DNA from: Scytalidium lignicola
Lineage: Eukaryota > Ascomycota > Leotiomycetes
Assembly: GCA_002812745.2 (NCBI GenBank)
Contig: NCSJ02000017.1
Span: 186,001-250,000 of the forward strand
Direction of reading: 5' to 3'
Length of the DNA stretch: 64,000 bases
The translations under genes and the position numbers were made by a program. Positions within the stretch are counted from its first letter, which is position 1. Every line of letters starts with the position of its first letter. Positions 45,890 to 57,341 of the stretch are shown piece by piece. The notes beneath the pieces are model-generated. The model made no database searches. It saw nothing but the letters and a program-made list of their open reading frames with translations, and was not told the DNA's origin.

Positions 45890-48800
45890 TTAGTCTTTTG
45901 CCTTGAAACTGCATATCCATACCTTTCCAGATCCAACACCAAAGCCAATCATGTTTAACACAGCCGAATACGATATACTTGACACAGCTGAACATGACGG
46001 CCGATACTCTGAAGGCAACCACACCCGGTTTTTTGAATTGTATGTTATCCATGTGTTATCCGAACTTACACCCCAGCCTTGAAATCGATAAGTTTGAAGA
46101 TCTGTTACATTCTCCATTGCATTTGAAGATAAGTTGATAACAATGATACCAACTTCAGTATGGAGATATGAACCAGTAATATCAAACGATATTTGAGAAA
46201 GTGCTTCACCAATTAGATATGTCTGCAGGCATGCGCTACTACTCGCATCCCAGATCTTAACAGTGCCATCATATGATGTAGATGCAAGTCGGGTAGAATC
46301 ATGTGTGAAGACTACTGATCTGACTTCATTACTATGGCCTACAAGAGTGTGTAGGCATTCGCCACTACTTGTATCCCAAATCTTAACGTCATGATCAGAT
46401 GTTGATGCAAGTCGAGTAGAATCATGTGAGAAGACTGCGAAACGGATCCGATCGCCAAAGACACCAGAGTCTTTTTTTTTCAAGGGTCTGTGGATCTTTG
46501 TCACTGTTTATATCCCAGGTCAGAATGCGATCATCTGATACCGATACAAGTTGAGTAGAGTCATGTGAGAAGAGTACAGATTTGACTCGACCTCTATGTC
46601 GAAAAGTTTGCAGCAATTTTCCACTGCTTATTTCCCAGATCCTAACTGTCTCATCATCTGATCCTGATGCAAGTTGGGTAGAATTGTGCGAGAACGTAAT
46701 TAGATCAACCCAAGACTCATGGCCTTTAAGAGTCTGTAAGCAGTCACCACTGCTTACATCCCAAATCTTAACAGTATGATCCATGGATGCTGATGCAAGT
46801 CGGGTAGAGTTGTGTGAAAAAAGTACCGAGTTGACCCAGTCGCTATGGCCTTCAAGAGTATGCAGGCAATTTCCATTGCTTGTATCCCAGATTTTAACAG
46901 TTATATCATCTGATGCTAATGATGCAAGTCGTGCAAAGTCATGTGAGAAGACTATGGACTCAACTTTTCCGCAATGACGTTCAGAAGTTTGCAAGCATTT
47001 GTTACTGCTTATGTCCCCATCCCAGATCTTGATAGTACCATCATCTGATGCTGATACAAGTCGGGTAAGATCACGTGAGAATATTACAGAATTAACTCCT
47101 TCACCATGGCCTTCAAAGGTTTGCAGGCATTTATCACTGCTTATGTCCCCATTCCAAATCTCAATAGTACCATCCCACGATGCTGATATAAGCAGGCTAA
47201 GATCATGTGAGAATACTAAAGAATTAACCCGGCTACCATGGCCTCGAAGGGTTTGCAGGCATGTGCCGCTGCTTATATCCCAGATCTTAATATTGCCTTG
47301 ATCATTAAATGATGCTGATATAAGTCTGGTAGAGCCGTGTGAGAAGACTGCTGCCTCGAACGGGTCTTCAAGGGTCTGCAGGCATTTGCCATTACTTGTG
47401 TCCCAGATTTCAACAATTTCATCATCTAATGTCGACGATGCAAGGAGAGCACTGTCGTGCGAGAAGACAACTCCAATATACCGGCTTTCAAGCATCTGCA
47501 AGCATTTGCCATTACTTATATCCCAGATCATAATCTCGCCATCACCTGATGTTGATGCAAGTCTAGTAAAGTCGTATGAAACAACTACTGAACTGACGTC
47601 ATATTCATGGCTTAAGGTGTGTAAACATGTGCCACTTTCTATATCCCAAATCTTAACGGTACAATCCCATGATGCTGATGCAAGTCGGGCAAGGTCATGT
47701 GAGAAGACTACAGAATTGACCCGACCACTATGGCCTCGAAGGGTTTGCAAGATTCTGCTACTGCTTATATCCCAGATTTTGATAGTGTAGTCATCATCTC
47801 CTGAGAATGATGCAAACCGGGTAGACTCATGTGAGATTACTGGAGTGACTAGATTGCGATGGTCTTCAAGACTCTGCAAGCATTTCCCACTGTTCGCATC
47901 CCAAATCTTAACAGTACCATCATATGATGCTGATACAAGTCGGGTAGAATTGTCCAAGAATGCTACTNGAAGTGACCCCCCCCTTATGGCCTTCGAACGT
48001 TTGTAAGCAAGAACTCCATTTATCTCTTACAGCCGGCTTTATTTCGATACTCTTTGGTCCTTGCGCATCATAAATTCTTCTTATTAAACTGCTGGTTGGA
48101 CTAAATAGAAGTGCAGATGCATATACTTGAAGGGGATAGTTTTCTATTGCATATCTGTGATATGTGATAAATCGACGTGCATCTTGAACAAGCTCAAGTA
48201 GCTGAAATGCCTTTACTTTTTTCTTAAATTGTTTCAACCTGTCCTGAAGTATAGATAATATCATTGATTAAAGACTTACCTGAATTAATACAGCTTCAAG
48301 TCTTGCCATTGAAAGCACTCCTCGCGACACGCTTCTGCAGAGGCTAAGGGCTTCAAGCCAGTAGAGGTACTTCTCTCTTATAAATATATTGATCATGTTT
48401 TCATCCTGAAAGTTAACCTCATGATTTGCATCAGAGTCGGAATTGCAGTCACAAAAGTGAGCAGCCCAATAAATACATGAATAACGTAAAGTTGCTAGCG
48501 GATCTGAATTTGGTTGTTCAACTTGCTCAATAGGATATCCAAAAGCACGCAAGTTGTAAATGTCTCGTTTTAACGCTTCTGGCATGACCTGGATCGACCT
48601 GAAGAAGATGACGTGGTGAGCTTCTTTTATTCCAGAAGGAAATAATTTATCAGAAGCACTTCGTAATAGATAATCTTTTGCAGATTTATGAACGAAGTAT
48701 ATAATATCATCTTGAATAGTAAGGAACGAACCACAATGACTGATGATCTCATTTATATAATTGCACTTATCTTCAAGTACCTCAAGAAGAGATATTAATT

Positions 48801-50844
48801 CTTTTGAAGCAATGGGTCGGTATATAATCGCCATTAAAGCAAGTATTTGCATGTAGAGATCTGGATTGTCTGAATTGTATATCTGTTCCATCATTCGCTC
48901 GTAAAGAGAATCCAGCCCAGGTGGAAACGTTTTTAACGTTTTAATGGTATTCCATGGTAGGGTAGCTCTGAGATTCTTGCAAACAAGAGCCACCCAGAGA
49001 AAAGTATCATTTGAATTTGAGGATAAATAATCCAGGACAAAATCTTTTGTTTTATCATCATACTCCTTTTGCTGGCTGAGATCCGATACTTTATTCTTGA
49101 TGTAGTTGTTCACAGCTATAGAAATAGAGTCTGAATTCAGTTCAAGACATAGTTGTATCTTTTTTCCAAGCTTCTTTAGCTGTTCTTCGATATTATAACA
49201 GTTGCGGCTAGAGATGATCCATTTGACGCGAGAAGTTAAAGATGAATTCTGAACAACAAATTCTAACAGTTTTGATAAGGCTGTTGTGCATTCATCGAGT
49301 GCATCAATGATTAACCAAGTGTTGTTTAAGCTCAGGTCTTGCAGAATGTTTGTAAAGATCTCACACAAGGTATCCCAAGCATTTGCATCCTCGAAAAGAG
49401 ATTTACCTGCTTTATCATACTTATCTCGCACATGCAAGATAAGCGATGGCTGCTGATCGACAAGCAAGTATATCAAACCTCGTAGCACAGCTATTGCCTT
49501 GTGAATTCTGTCGTCGGCGGCTTGGCAAAAGAAGTAAGCAAGAAGGTCCATCTCAGTCTTCGACTTTTTCAATTCATTGATAATACCACAGAGCAGCATC
49601 GTTTTGCCTTTACCAGGATCGCCTTTGATCCATAGCAGTCGGCTCTGCTGGTCGTCGCGCCAATATTTGAAATCAGGGTTTTCAAGAATCCAGTGATATG
49701 AATCTTCCAAAAGACCACCTTCAGAACGCTCAATACGCATCTTGTCCTTATGAGGATCGATTACTCGTAAATCCCGGATACATTGGTTGTCTTTTTCATG
49801 CATCATATATAGGAGCTGCTGCTTGTGGGTGTAGTTATTTTGGTGGGCTAAGTATGTATCTCTGTCTTTCTCGACAATATTTTCTGCATCCTTGATGTTT
49901 TGCAAGCTTTCATTCCAATCATCCAACTGGATTGCATCGCGAATGGTAGCTATAATCCGGTTTCGATAGCAAGAGCAGACGCTCTTTATCAAATACAAAA
50001 GGAGCGCCTGGTAAAGGTTGACAACGCTCTGCTCAAGTAGATCTCGGAGCTTTGCAAACATCTTAACGTCAACAGCACTGTCTGCTAGTAGAGGGACTGA
50101 GAGTTCATAATGCCACTTCATTCTAGATATGACGTACAAGATACCTTCACGGTTTGCCTTTGTTTCAGTGGTCGAATTTACCAATACCTTAACACATTAA
50201 TATAATATTTGTAACAGAGTAAAGAGACGAACCTGCATAGCAAAACAGACTCCTGTCCAAGCCAGAGCAGCTTGTGGTATTGCCTGTAGAGCGGATTCAA
50301 TTAGTGCATTCAGCGAGGTGACGCCTCGCAGCGCAGCACTGACGACCAGCTTCACCTCATTCTCCAGCTCGGTCTTTTTCAGACTAGCTCGTGCAAGCTG
50401 TTCCATTTGTGACCATCTCTTGTTTATATCTGCTTGTTCAATAGAATTTTCGTCTAGTTGCGGTCCTTTTGGGCTTAAATTACCGTTTTCTAATTTTTGA
50501 GATAATATTTTCTCGTACTCTTTAATCAGCTTGGGCTCCTGCTGTTTAAGTCGGTCATATGCTTTGTTCCAAAGGCTCTTGGAGACATCTGTTATAATGG
50601 TAGTGGAAGCAAGCTGAACAGTAGACGGCGGGTGTAGATCAGAAGTTGCTGGCTCGGTGATGCCTTGAAGAGAACTGATATTGGAATTATCTGACAGTAT
50701 AGGAATGGAGAGATCAGCTGAGCAAGCCTGAGAGGTGGCTGTCGATTGTGATGCCGAGGAAGCCGCTCCCAAGTTATTATTGCGTTTACGGTCTCCATGG
50801 ATATTGGACCGTTTGGAAAATAGCGATCTCAGCTTCGAAGGCAT
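45890..50844 (-). CDS. NLR-like STAND protein: NACHT NTPase with 14 WD40 repeats (HET-E/NWD type)
   Basis: Predicted fungal NLR, related in layout to HET-E-type incompatibility proteins. Minus-strand exons: 50844-50233, 50187-48280 and 48243-45890; about 1623 residues after allowing for two one-base insertions. Residues 1-360 form the NWD N-terminal domain (SLWNKAYDRLKQQEPKLI; AIPQAALAWTGVCFAMQ). Walker A GDPGKGKT lies near 393-400 and Walker B WLIIDALDEC near 495-504. A helical link (LVQDARRFITYHRYAIEN) leads to 14 WD repeats of about 42 residues built on FSHDSTRLASASxDGTVKIW, enough for two seven-bladed propellers. The N at 47968 and the T9 run at 46472-46480 each break the frame; one base fewer at each restores it. 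The second intron is only 36 nt. The start lies upstream of the NWD domain and is well placed. Confidence 0.87.
46472..46480 (-). other. T9 homopolymer (A9 on the coding strand) with probable one-base insertion
   Basis: WD repeat 12 ends in one frame (NSDKDPQTLEKK) and repeat 13 (DSGVFGDRIRFAVFSHDS) continues in the next frame. Eight bases here instead of nine would keep one frame through the propeller. Confidence 0.7.
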
Positions 50845-51837
50845 GGTTTCTGTAGATAGACCGGAAGCAGCATTGATGAGAGGAAGATTGAAATGCTGAG
50901 GCCCATCAGTAAGTGCAGTGTTGGATAGCTTTCAAGGGGTCGATGAGGCTGGAGGCTGGGAAGCAACCAGCGTTTCAGCCACGAAACGACACGTATTGTA
51001 TTACCGTAGTATGGTACAAGAATGTAGCACTGGCACGTTGTGTATCATGGTCATATGGTGTATATCCAAGGTTAATGCAAGAACTCTTGATGTCGGGGAA
51101 CAATACGATAACTACAAAATGCACATGAATTTGTTTGTTGAAAAAGGCACCAGCAACACCTCGATTATGCGAGAGTGCAGCCGACCTGCACAAATCACGG
51201 ACACTGGAGGGTGGGGGTGCTCAAGCCTCATACACCCGGTATAGGCATAATGTTTTGTGACGACCTTATTGCGTACTTTGATGCTAACTCACTGTGCGAG
51301 TCCTAGTCTGTCAGACACATTCTGCACATTTCCTTCGTATTTGCCCTAACGCCTTCGCCTGAGCGTAAAGTTCGGAGATCAGCGAGCTCCTATCAGGTGC
51401 AAAGCGATCACAAAACTTCCAGTTATTCTCGTGTATTATTAGTCTTCTCCTGAGTCAGAATAGCGAAGCTTCAGACAGAGTGGCACGTCTTGGATCAAAA
51501 TCATTTTTATAAGCGGTATAATATGATGAAACTAAAATCGTATTAAAAAGCGTATTAAAATAAGAACGCATAATAATGTTATTTGTTCAAGCCAAGGAGG
51601 GTACTTTATTGCATTTCGCAATGTATGCGAAACTATGCATTCATAATGGCATCCCGGCATTGACTGCTGCCGATATATATATCCACTATTCTTACAGCCA
51701 TGTCGGAATATCAAATCGTATCGTTAGCTATATGAGCCTTGTGTAACTCTGAATGAGCGCTTCTTGCTTCGCTGGCAACTCCGGGTTTAATATCAAGGGA
51801 GGCTTCCCATTATTATGTCTGTCGTTCCTATCATAAA
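50845..51837. other. Upstream region of the NACHT-WD40 gene
   Basis: About 1 kb that holds the leftward NACHT-WD40 promoter. Small frames on both strands at 50913-51244 overlap and have no domain. No other structure seen. Confidence 0.4.
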
Positions 51838-52480
51838 ATGTTTTCTACAACGCAAAATCAAGGCATCCGCATCGCTATTGATAGGAGTGGAACNTTTTTG
51901 TGATTTGTAAGTTCCAACCCCATTACATGTACATCTCTTCTGGCAGTAGGGTGCGAGCATTGGACTCATATGTATCTACAGTTGGACTAGAATCCCATGT
52001 CGCAAAGAAGATGTTGTGCTGAAGCTTTTCTCCGTCAACCCTGAAGAGTATTCGAATGCACCAGCTGAGAGAATCCGGCAAATCTTGGAAATGGCATCTG
52101 GGAACTCAATGCCACGAGGAATTCTCCAAATTTGGCACCAGTTGAGTCAATTTGAATGGAAATTACAGTTGCAACTAAGTAGTATCATATAAAATTCATC
52201 TCTGTATTTGCTGAGTAGACGTGCAGTGCGTTACTAGAGCACAAAGGAGAACGTGTAACTGTGCTCATCACAAAGGGATTCAGAGACTTTTTTGCTATTA
52301 GGAACCAAGCACATACACACTTATTTGACTTGACAGGTAAGAAAATTGGGCACTGTATACGAGACTGTCATTAAAGTTGACGAGCGAGTAACAATCGAAA
52401 ACTTCTCCGAAGATCCAGATCTCCCTCCAATTGAGTTTTCAGGAAATCCAAACTCAGTCCAAGGATTACCTAGGGTCTAG
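51838..52480 (+). pseudogene. 5-oxoprolinase (hydantoinase A/oxoprolinase) N-terminal fragment, decayed
   Basis: The stretch reads as the start of an ATP-dependent 5-oxoprolinase, an enzyme of the glutathione cycle. Blocks are IRIAIDRSGTFCDL (family RGGTFTD nucleotide-binding start), DVVLKLFSVNPEEYSNAP, ERIRQILEMASGNSMPRG, LITKGFRDFFAIRNQA and DERVTIENFSEDPDLPP. Frames shift between blocks, a stop (TAA) follows KLQLQLSSII, and the protein ends about 640 bases in, while the full enzyme is roughly 1,300 residues. The N at 51894 interrupts GTF; leaving it out restores that motif. An intron-like GTAAGT...GGCAG (51908-51948) survives. The transposon starts 92 bases downstream. Confidence 0.8.
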
Positions 52481-52571
52481 CCTCCGTCAACTTACCCAGA
52501 TCTCCGGTGTTTCTTTGTATTCTTGGATTCCTCAGAACGAGGCTTTAACTTGGTACTGGTAGTGTACCTGT

Positions 52572-52619
52572 ACACTCCCCGACCCTGTTAAGTGCAAAAG
52601 TGGCAAAATGTATGCCTGG
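52572..52619 (+). repeat. Left terminal inverted repeat of the Tc1/mariner-like element
   Basis: The outer 36 bases match the right end perfectly; the inner 12 differ by an indel and a substitution. Confidence 0.9.
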
Positions 52620-54392
52620 CGTAGGGTCAGAGCGCCGGCAGCCCACAACCAATCAGCGTCATCGCCTACCGGCAGAATTTCTATACAATTCGATGCTGAC
52701 AGTGGCAGTTGGGCTTCATATCTCGAATCCTCTAAAATGCATTCACATCTAAATATTGGCTGTCACTGTAGTAGTAGTAGTAGTAGTAGTAGTAGTAATA
52801 GCTGTAGCAATTCAAGCTCCATTCCAAGCTCCAATTCAAGCTCCAATTCAAGCTCCAATTCAAGCTCCAATTCAAGCTCCAATTCCACTACCATGGCCAT
52901 ACCAATATCACATATTCTAAACCCTCCAAGGACTCCAAGTCCTCCATCAACACCAATATCAATTCCATCACTCCTACCAACTACTACACCAGTTCAACCA
53001 ATCCCAGAATCACTTCTAATCCCAGGGCCATCACCTCCACCACTACCACCTTCTTCAACAGCTTCACCAGCTTTCAGTTGGGATCCTACACCATCACCAC
53101 TTCCAATTCCAGCTCCTCAATCACCATTCTGGACACTTTCATCTTTAAGTCCTTCAGCTCCTTCAATTGCTTCTCCTCCAACTTCATTAGCTGTAGAGAT
53201 GCCATTCTCTCAAGCTACTACAACAACTCACAATTCAACACCTCAAACTATACAATGGCTTAGCCCTGAAATTCCAGATTCTCAAGAATCTCAAGAATCC
53301 ACTATTACCATGAATTCCTTTGAAAAATCCATTTCAACATACACTACTCGAGACCTTCAACTTCAAATTAAAACAGCACTTTTATTTAGCCATAAATACA
53401 AGGAGATAAGTGAGGTATTAGGTGTTTCATACCATCAAATTTATTATGCAGCTAAAGCACAACTTACTCCTCAGCACCATAGAAAAGGCCTAAAACCATC
53501 AATTACTACACCTTAACAAGCTTGTGTAATAAAATGGATTGAGGATTCACCTTCTCACCGTCGTTATAGATAAGATCAATATAGCAATCGAATTTAAAAG
53601 GATAATCTTGCTTTATATTCAGAGCTCAAATTTATAAGAAGGAAAGTATTTAGGACAGCAATAAAACTTTCTGGATATAAAAGAAAAGTAGCCAAACGGA
53701 AAGGCTATTTAGATAACCCCAGAGTTATGGCTGAAAGGCTTCAATTTGCAGAAATGGTAATTCATTGAAATCTAATCAGAGTTTTTCAACAAAGCTTTTC
53801 TGATGAGGTTTGGACATATGGAGGCTGGCATACTATCCAATTTTTGACTGCGAAAGATGATAGTTCTGAGGATTACCTTATTAATACTACAGAACAAAGA
53901 CGAAAGAAAAGAACATGTTGGTGGGTTTAAGGTATAATATATAATAGGAAAAAAGGCCCATTAGTCTTTTAGGAAAAGAATTGGGGGAATATCAATTCAG
54001 AGAAATATGACAGTTATGTCCTTTCAAAGATAGAGGAATTCAAGGTGGAACACCCTGATTTCATATTTATACAAGATAACACTCCTTCCCACAGATCACG
54101 GCTAACCTCCTTCAACCTTGATAGAAGGGGAATTCCATATATTCGTTGGCCACCTTACTCTCCAAACTTGAATTTAATCGAAAATGTATGGTCATGGATG
54201 AAGGATTGGATTCAGAAACACTACATGGAGGCTCACTACAATCCAAGGAATATATCTCATGCTGAATTAAAAAGGATAATTGAGGAGGCCTGGAATGCGA
54301 TTCCAGATTCATATATTCAAAGCTTATATGACAGCTGGTGGAGGAGATGTCAGGCTGTTATTGATGCAAAAGGAGGGCCAACAAAGTATTAG
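52608..54392 (+). pseudogene. Tc1/mariner-type transposase, interrupted by stops
   Basis: The first open part (52608-53516) has a long Ser/Asn/Pro-rich lead coded by microsatellite DNA, then a helix-turn-helix-like start (TTRDLQLQIKTALLFSHKYK, EISEVLGVSYHQIYYAAKAQ) and HHRKGLKPSI. From 53517 to 54044 the frame is recognisable (AERLQFAEMV, SDEVWTYGG) but broken by several TAA, TGA and TAG codons. The last part (54045-54392) is intact and carries the DDE-type end: FIFIQDNTPSHRSRL with the second catalytic Asp, and WPPYSPNLNLIENVWSWMK, where the third acidic residue is the Glu of IEN. It cannot give a full transposase. Confidence 0.87.
52768..52882 (+). repeat. GTA microsatellite and 12-bp AATTCAAGCTCC tandem repeat
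   Basis: About ten GTA units are followed by roughly six copies of a 12-base unit AATTCAAGCTCC. Read in the transposase frame they encode serine runs and repeated Asn-Ser-Ser-Ser. Confidence 0.85.
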
Positions 54393-54510
54393 ATTTAACA
54401 TTGCTACAATTGTCCTATAGCCTTAATTCCCATACAAATTCAGTACTCAGGACTGTACAGGCAATGCTACTGTATCAGGAAGGCGGTGTCCACTAGTAGG
54501 GTGGCAAACA

Positions 54511-54557
54511 CCAGGCATCAATTTGCCACTTTTGCACTTAACAGGGTCGGGGAGTGT
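54511..54557 (-). repeat. Right terminal inverted repeat of the Tc1/mariner-like element
   Basis: Reverse complement of the left end, identical over the outer 36 bases. Confidence 0.9.
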
Positions 54558-55963
54558 TGTACTCCTGCAATGGCATTACAAGCAGGGTCTTGTTACGGCA
54601 AGGAAATTGCCAATATCGCCTTCTTTCTGAGTCATTGCCTAATTGCGGCGAAGCAATGGCCAAAAGTTGCTGAAAAGGACGCAACGAGAATCGGCGATTT
54701 CGAGGTGGCTGAAACTGCATGATCATCACCGCCTTGAAACCAGCATGCAGACCAACCCTGCTTCATCCTAGACGGAATATCCTATAATTCATCAAAGCTA
54801 GTGGGGCAAGGTTATCGGCGTCTCATAATCAGAGTCGTGAATACCAAACATATACAAAGGGCGTGCGAAGGGGGAAACGAGATATGAAATGACCCAAATG
54901 ACGGCGATTAGAAGGAAAGAGCGCTCGGTATCGTATGCGTGGGGAAGAAGGACAAAGAGAGATGGCATCGAGACGGAAGTCGTGCACAAGCTCGTAAGAC
55001 TGAACTTCAGGCGGTGGCTGTTGTTAGCGGCAGTATGATCGAGCGCTGTGCCACGCCGCGACCAGAACGGTCACCTGCCTGTCGACATTACTGCAGCTGC
55101 AGATCGTGACACGACGGTCATACTTAGAGAGGCGAATTGCTAGGCATTCTAGTAGTGATTAGAGCAGATCGAAGGTGGCAGACGTGGTCCCAGAAAACAC
55201 GGCCGAGATTGAGGCCGAGAATAGGAGATGGCACGGGGTGCTTAGCGGGGCAGGACAAGGCAGCGAGAGCGAGCGAGAATCAAGAGCCAAGACTCGAGGA
55301 CGAGAATGCTGGGGAAATAGGTTGGGGGAGCAAGGAGGATGGAGAGGGAGGACGGAGGGGGTTCTTATAGACAACGTCAAAAGCAGCAGCTTCATAGGGG
55401 AGAGCCATGCCTGAAGCGAGCGCCCTAAACCCGAACAGGCACGTACTTACAACAATAATACACTAGAATTCTTAAAACCCAGCGAACCTTCCTTAGAAAT
55501 TAGCTGTACGAGTAATTAAATTACTAAATTTTTGATATTCTACTGCTATCGTCCTTGACCGCTACAGGATGGCTCTTTTCTATATTTCGGGAAACCCGGG
55601 ATGTTACCTGCAACTCGAGAAAGAAACAAATGGATGAAAACAACCATAAGTGTCGGGATAATTACTTGATAAGGTTTATTGTGATCCCTAATTTTGCTGC
55701 ACTGCCTACCCAATGACTTACTCCACACCCGCGGATTTTGCGGAGGGCAGCTTTCCCTATCAAATACAAATACTGCAACTTTTCCTTCCAATATTTACCT
55801 AGTAGTTTGATCCCCTACCAATACAGTTTGCAATAAACTAGTACGTCTATAGATTATCACGACGTCCAGGAAGCGATTTATTCTAGCATCAATAGACCTT
55901 ATTAATTTTTCAACTTCGGTTATAAGAGTTCTTTATAAAGCATTCATCATATTTCTACTTGGT
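54558..55963. other. Intergenic stretch with purine-skewed block
   Basis: About 1.4 kb. The part 55137-55414 is GC-richer and strongly G/A skewed on the plus strand, giving long overlapping frames on both strands without any domain. A 63-codon minus frame at 54798-54989 contains a hydrophobic run (FLLIAVIWVISYLVSPF) that might belong to a small membrane protein, but no exon partner could be defended. The right end is the promoter of the next gene. Confidence 0.4.
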
Positions 55964-57341
55964 ATGACTTCCAAGGCAAAAGATAGTAGTGATGCTACAG
56001 GCTCCCAGAAACCAGTTATATTCCCTGTTGTGGAGGGTCCAATAACTGGTGGCAGCCGCGGTTATCCATTTGCTAGCAGTATTGGCTATACGGAGCATGA
56101 ATATTTTATCAGTGGCACTGCCACCCGGTATACACCAATCGGTAATCTCACTGCTGACGGCCATTGGAACATAGTGCCATCTTCAATGGCAGCTTATAAG
56201 ACGCGAGTCCTTGTTCATCGTCCAGCGAATCCTGATGATTTCACTGGAACCATCATTCTTGAGTGGTCAAATGTGTCATTGGGCTACGAGATCTCTTTTG
56301 GAAACACTCAAGGTCTTTATGGAGCTGGATATGTATATATCCTGGTATCTGCACAAGCGGTTGGCATAACTGGAAATGAGCCTGATCCTATTGGTCTTGT
56401 GCAATGGGATCCAGTGAGATATGGTACCTTGAGTATCATAGACGACGCACTATCTTACGATATCTACACCCAAGTTGGTAAACTTGTTGCCGAGGAGAAG
56501 AAGCATATCACCAATCGCGTTACCTTACTTGGTGGTCTGAAAACTTGCAGCTTAATCGCCATGGGGGGGTCTCAATCGGGTGCTCGTATTTTAGCCTATA
56601 CAAACGGTGTTCAGCCTCTTGAAAATGTCTTCGATATAACGATGCCACTCCTATGTGCCGTCCATGCCTCAGATTTCAGTTCTGCGCCTGCATATGCAAA
56701 CGGATCTGCACATAATCGCGCATTTAATACTAAAGTAAGGACAGACTTGAAAACTCCGGTATGGGAGATAAACTCTGAAACCGAAGCACTCTACTACTAC
56801 GGAAACCGCCAACCGGACACGGACAAATTCCGGTACTGGGAGGTCACTGGATCCTCACACGCCAACGCACCAGTCGTTGCTGCAATCTCTCAAAAGGCCA
56901 TTCGTGATGGAGTCCCTGCTCCAGGGAGATCTTCTACTACACCTAGTAACGTTTCCAACGCTGGACGCAGCGTATCGATTTGCACATGTTTGGGCTAAGA
57001 GTGGACATGAACCACCTATCAAACCTAAAATGGAGACTGCTATAAACGGTAGTGTACCCGAACTTGTCCGCGACGGTCTTGGGAATGTGAAGGGGGGCAT
57101 TCGTCTTCCTCAAGTGACTGTCCCAATCGCATCATATCAGGGCTTAGCTCGTAATTCTCTTGGTGGCCAAACTATCCCATTCAGTACTGAGCAATTAAGA
57201 GAGCTCTATCCAGAACACGAGGATTATGTTTCCAAAGTCAAGGCTGCTGCTTTAGAGTCACTAGCTGATGGCGTTATTCTCCCTCACCATGCCACTCAAT
57301 ATATTCAGGAGGCCGAATCCGCTCTGATTCCTCCTCCATAA
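55964..57341 (+). CDS. Abhydrolase_10-type alpha/beta hydrolase protein, one frame break
   Basis: Predicted hydrolase of the alpha/beta domain family (PF20091 type); substrate unknown. No intron is needed. The frame is open from 55964 to about 56950 and, one frame on, to 57341; leaving out one T of gtttcc at 56952-56954 joins TPSNV to PTLDAAYRFAHVW and gives 458 residues. Landmarks: VEGPITGGSRGYPF, YKTRVLVHRPANPDDFTGT, ILEWSNVSLGYE, YDIYTQVGKLV, the GxSQSG nucleophile elbow MGGSQSGARILAY near 201-213, then RYWEVTGSSHANAPV with the probable catalytic His and the C-terminal block GGIRLPQVTVPIASYQG. No signal peptide. Either an assembly insertion or a recent loss. Confidence 0.82.

Larger units (their letters stand above)
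52572..54557 (+). mobile_element. Tc1/mariner-like DNA transposon, degenerate
   Basis: A 1986-bp element bounded by inverted ends. The outer 36 bases are identical in opposite orientation and start ACACTCCCCGACCCTGTTAA; similarity continues to GATGCCTGG at about 47 bases. It encloses a broken transposase of the Tc1/mariner superfamily in the same orientation. TGT stands directly outside both ends, while the TA duplication normal for this group is not seen on both sides, so the exact insertion borders are uncertain. Stops in the transposase mean it cannot move itself. It lies next to the oxoprolinase fragment. Confidence 0.88.

Noticed and set aside
46582..47790. Plus-strand frames opposite the WD repeats
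   Set aside because: They are mirror frames created by the repeated WD codons; their periodic Ser/Leu content follows the minus-strand repeats.
54798..54989. Possible small membrane protein on the minus strand
   Set aside because: One hydrophobic run only; no defensible start codon or partner exon.
55137..55414. Frames on both strands in a purine-skewed block
   Set aside because: Strong base skew removes stops on both strands; composition is low-complexity and no domain is seen.
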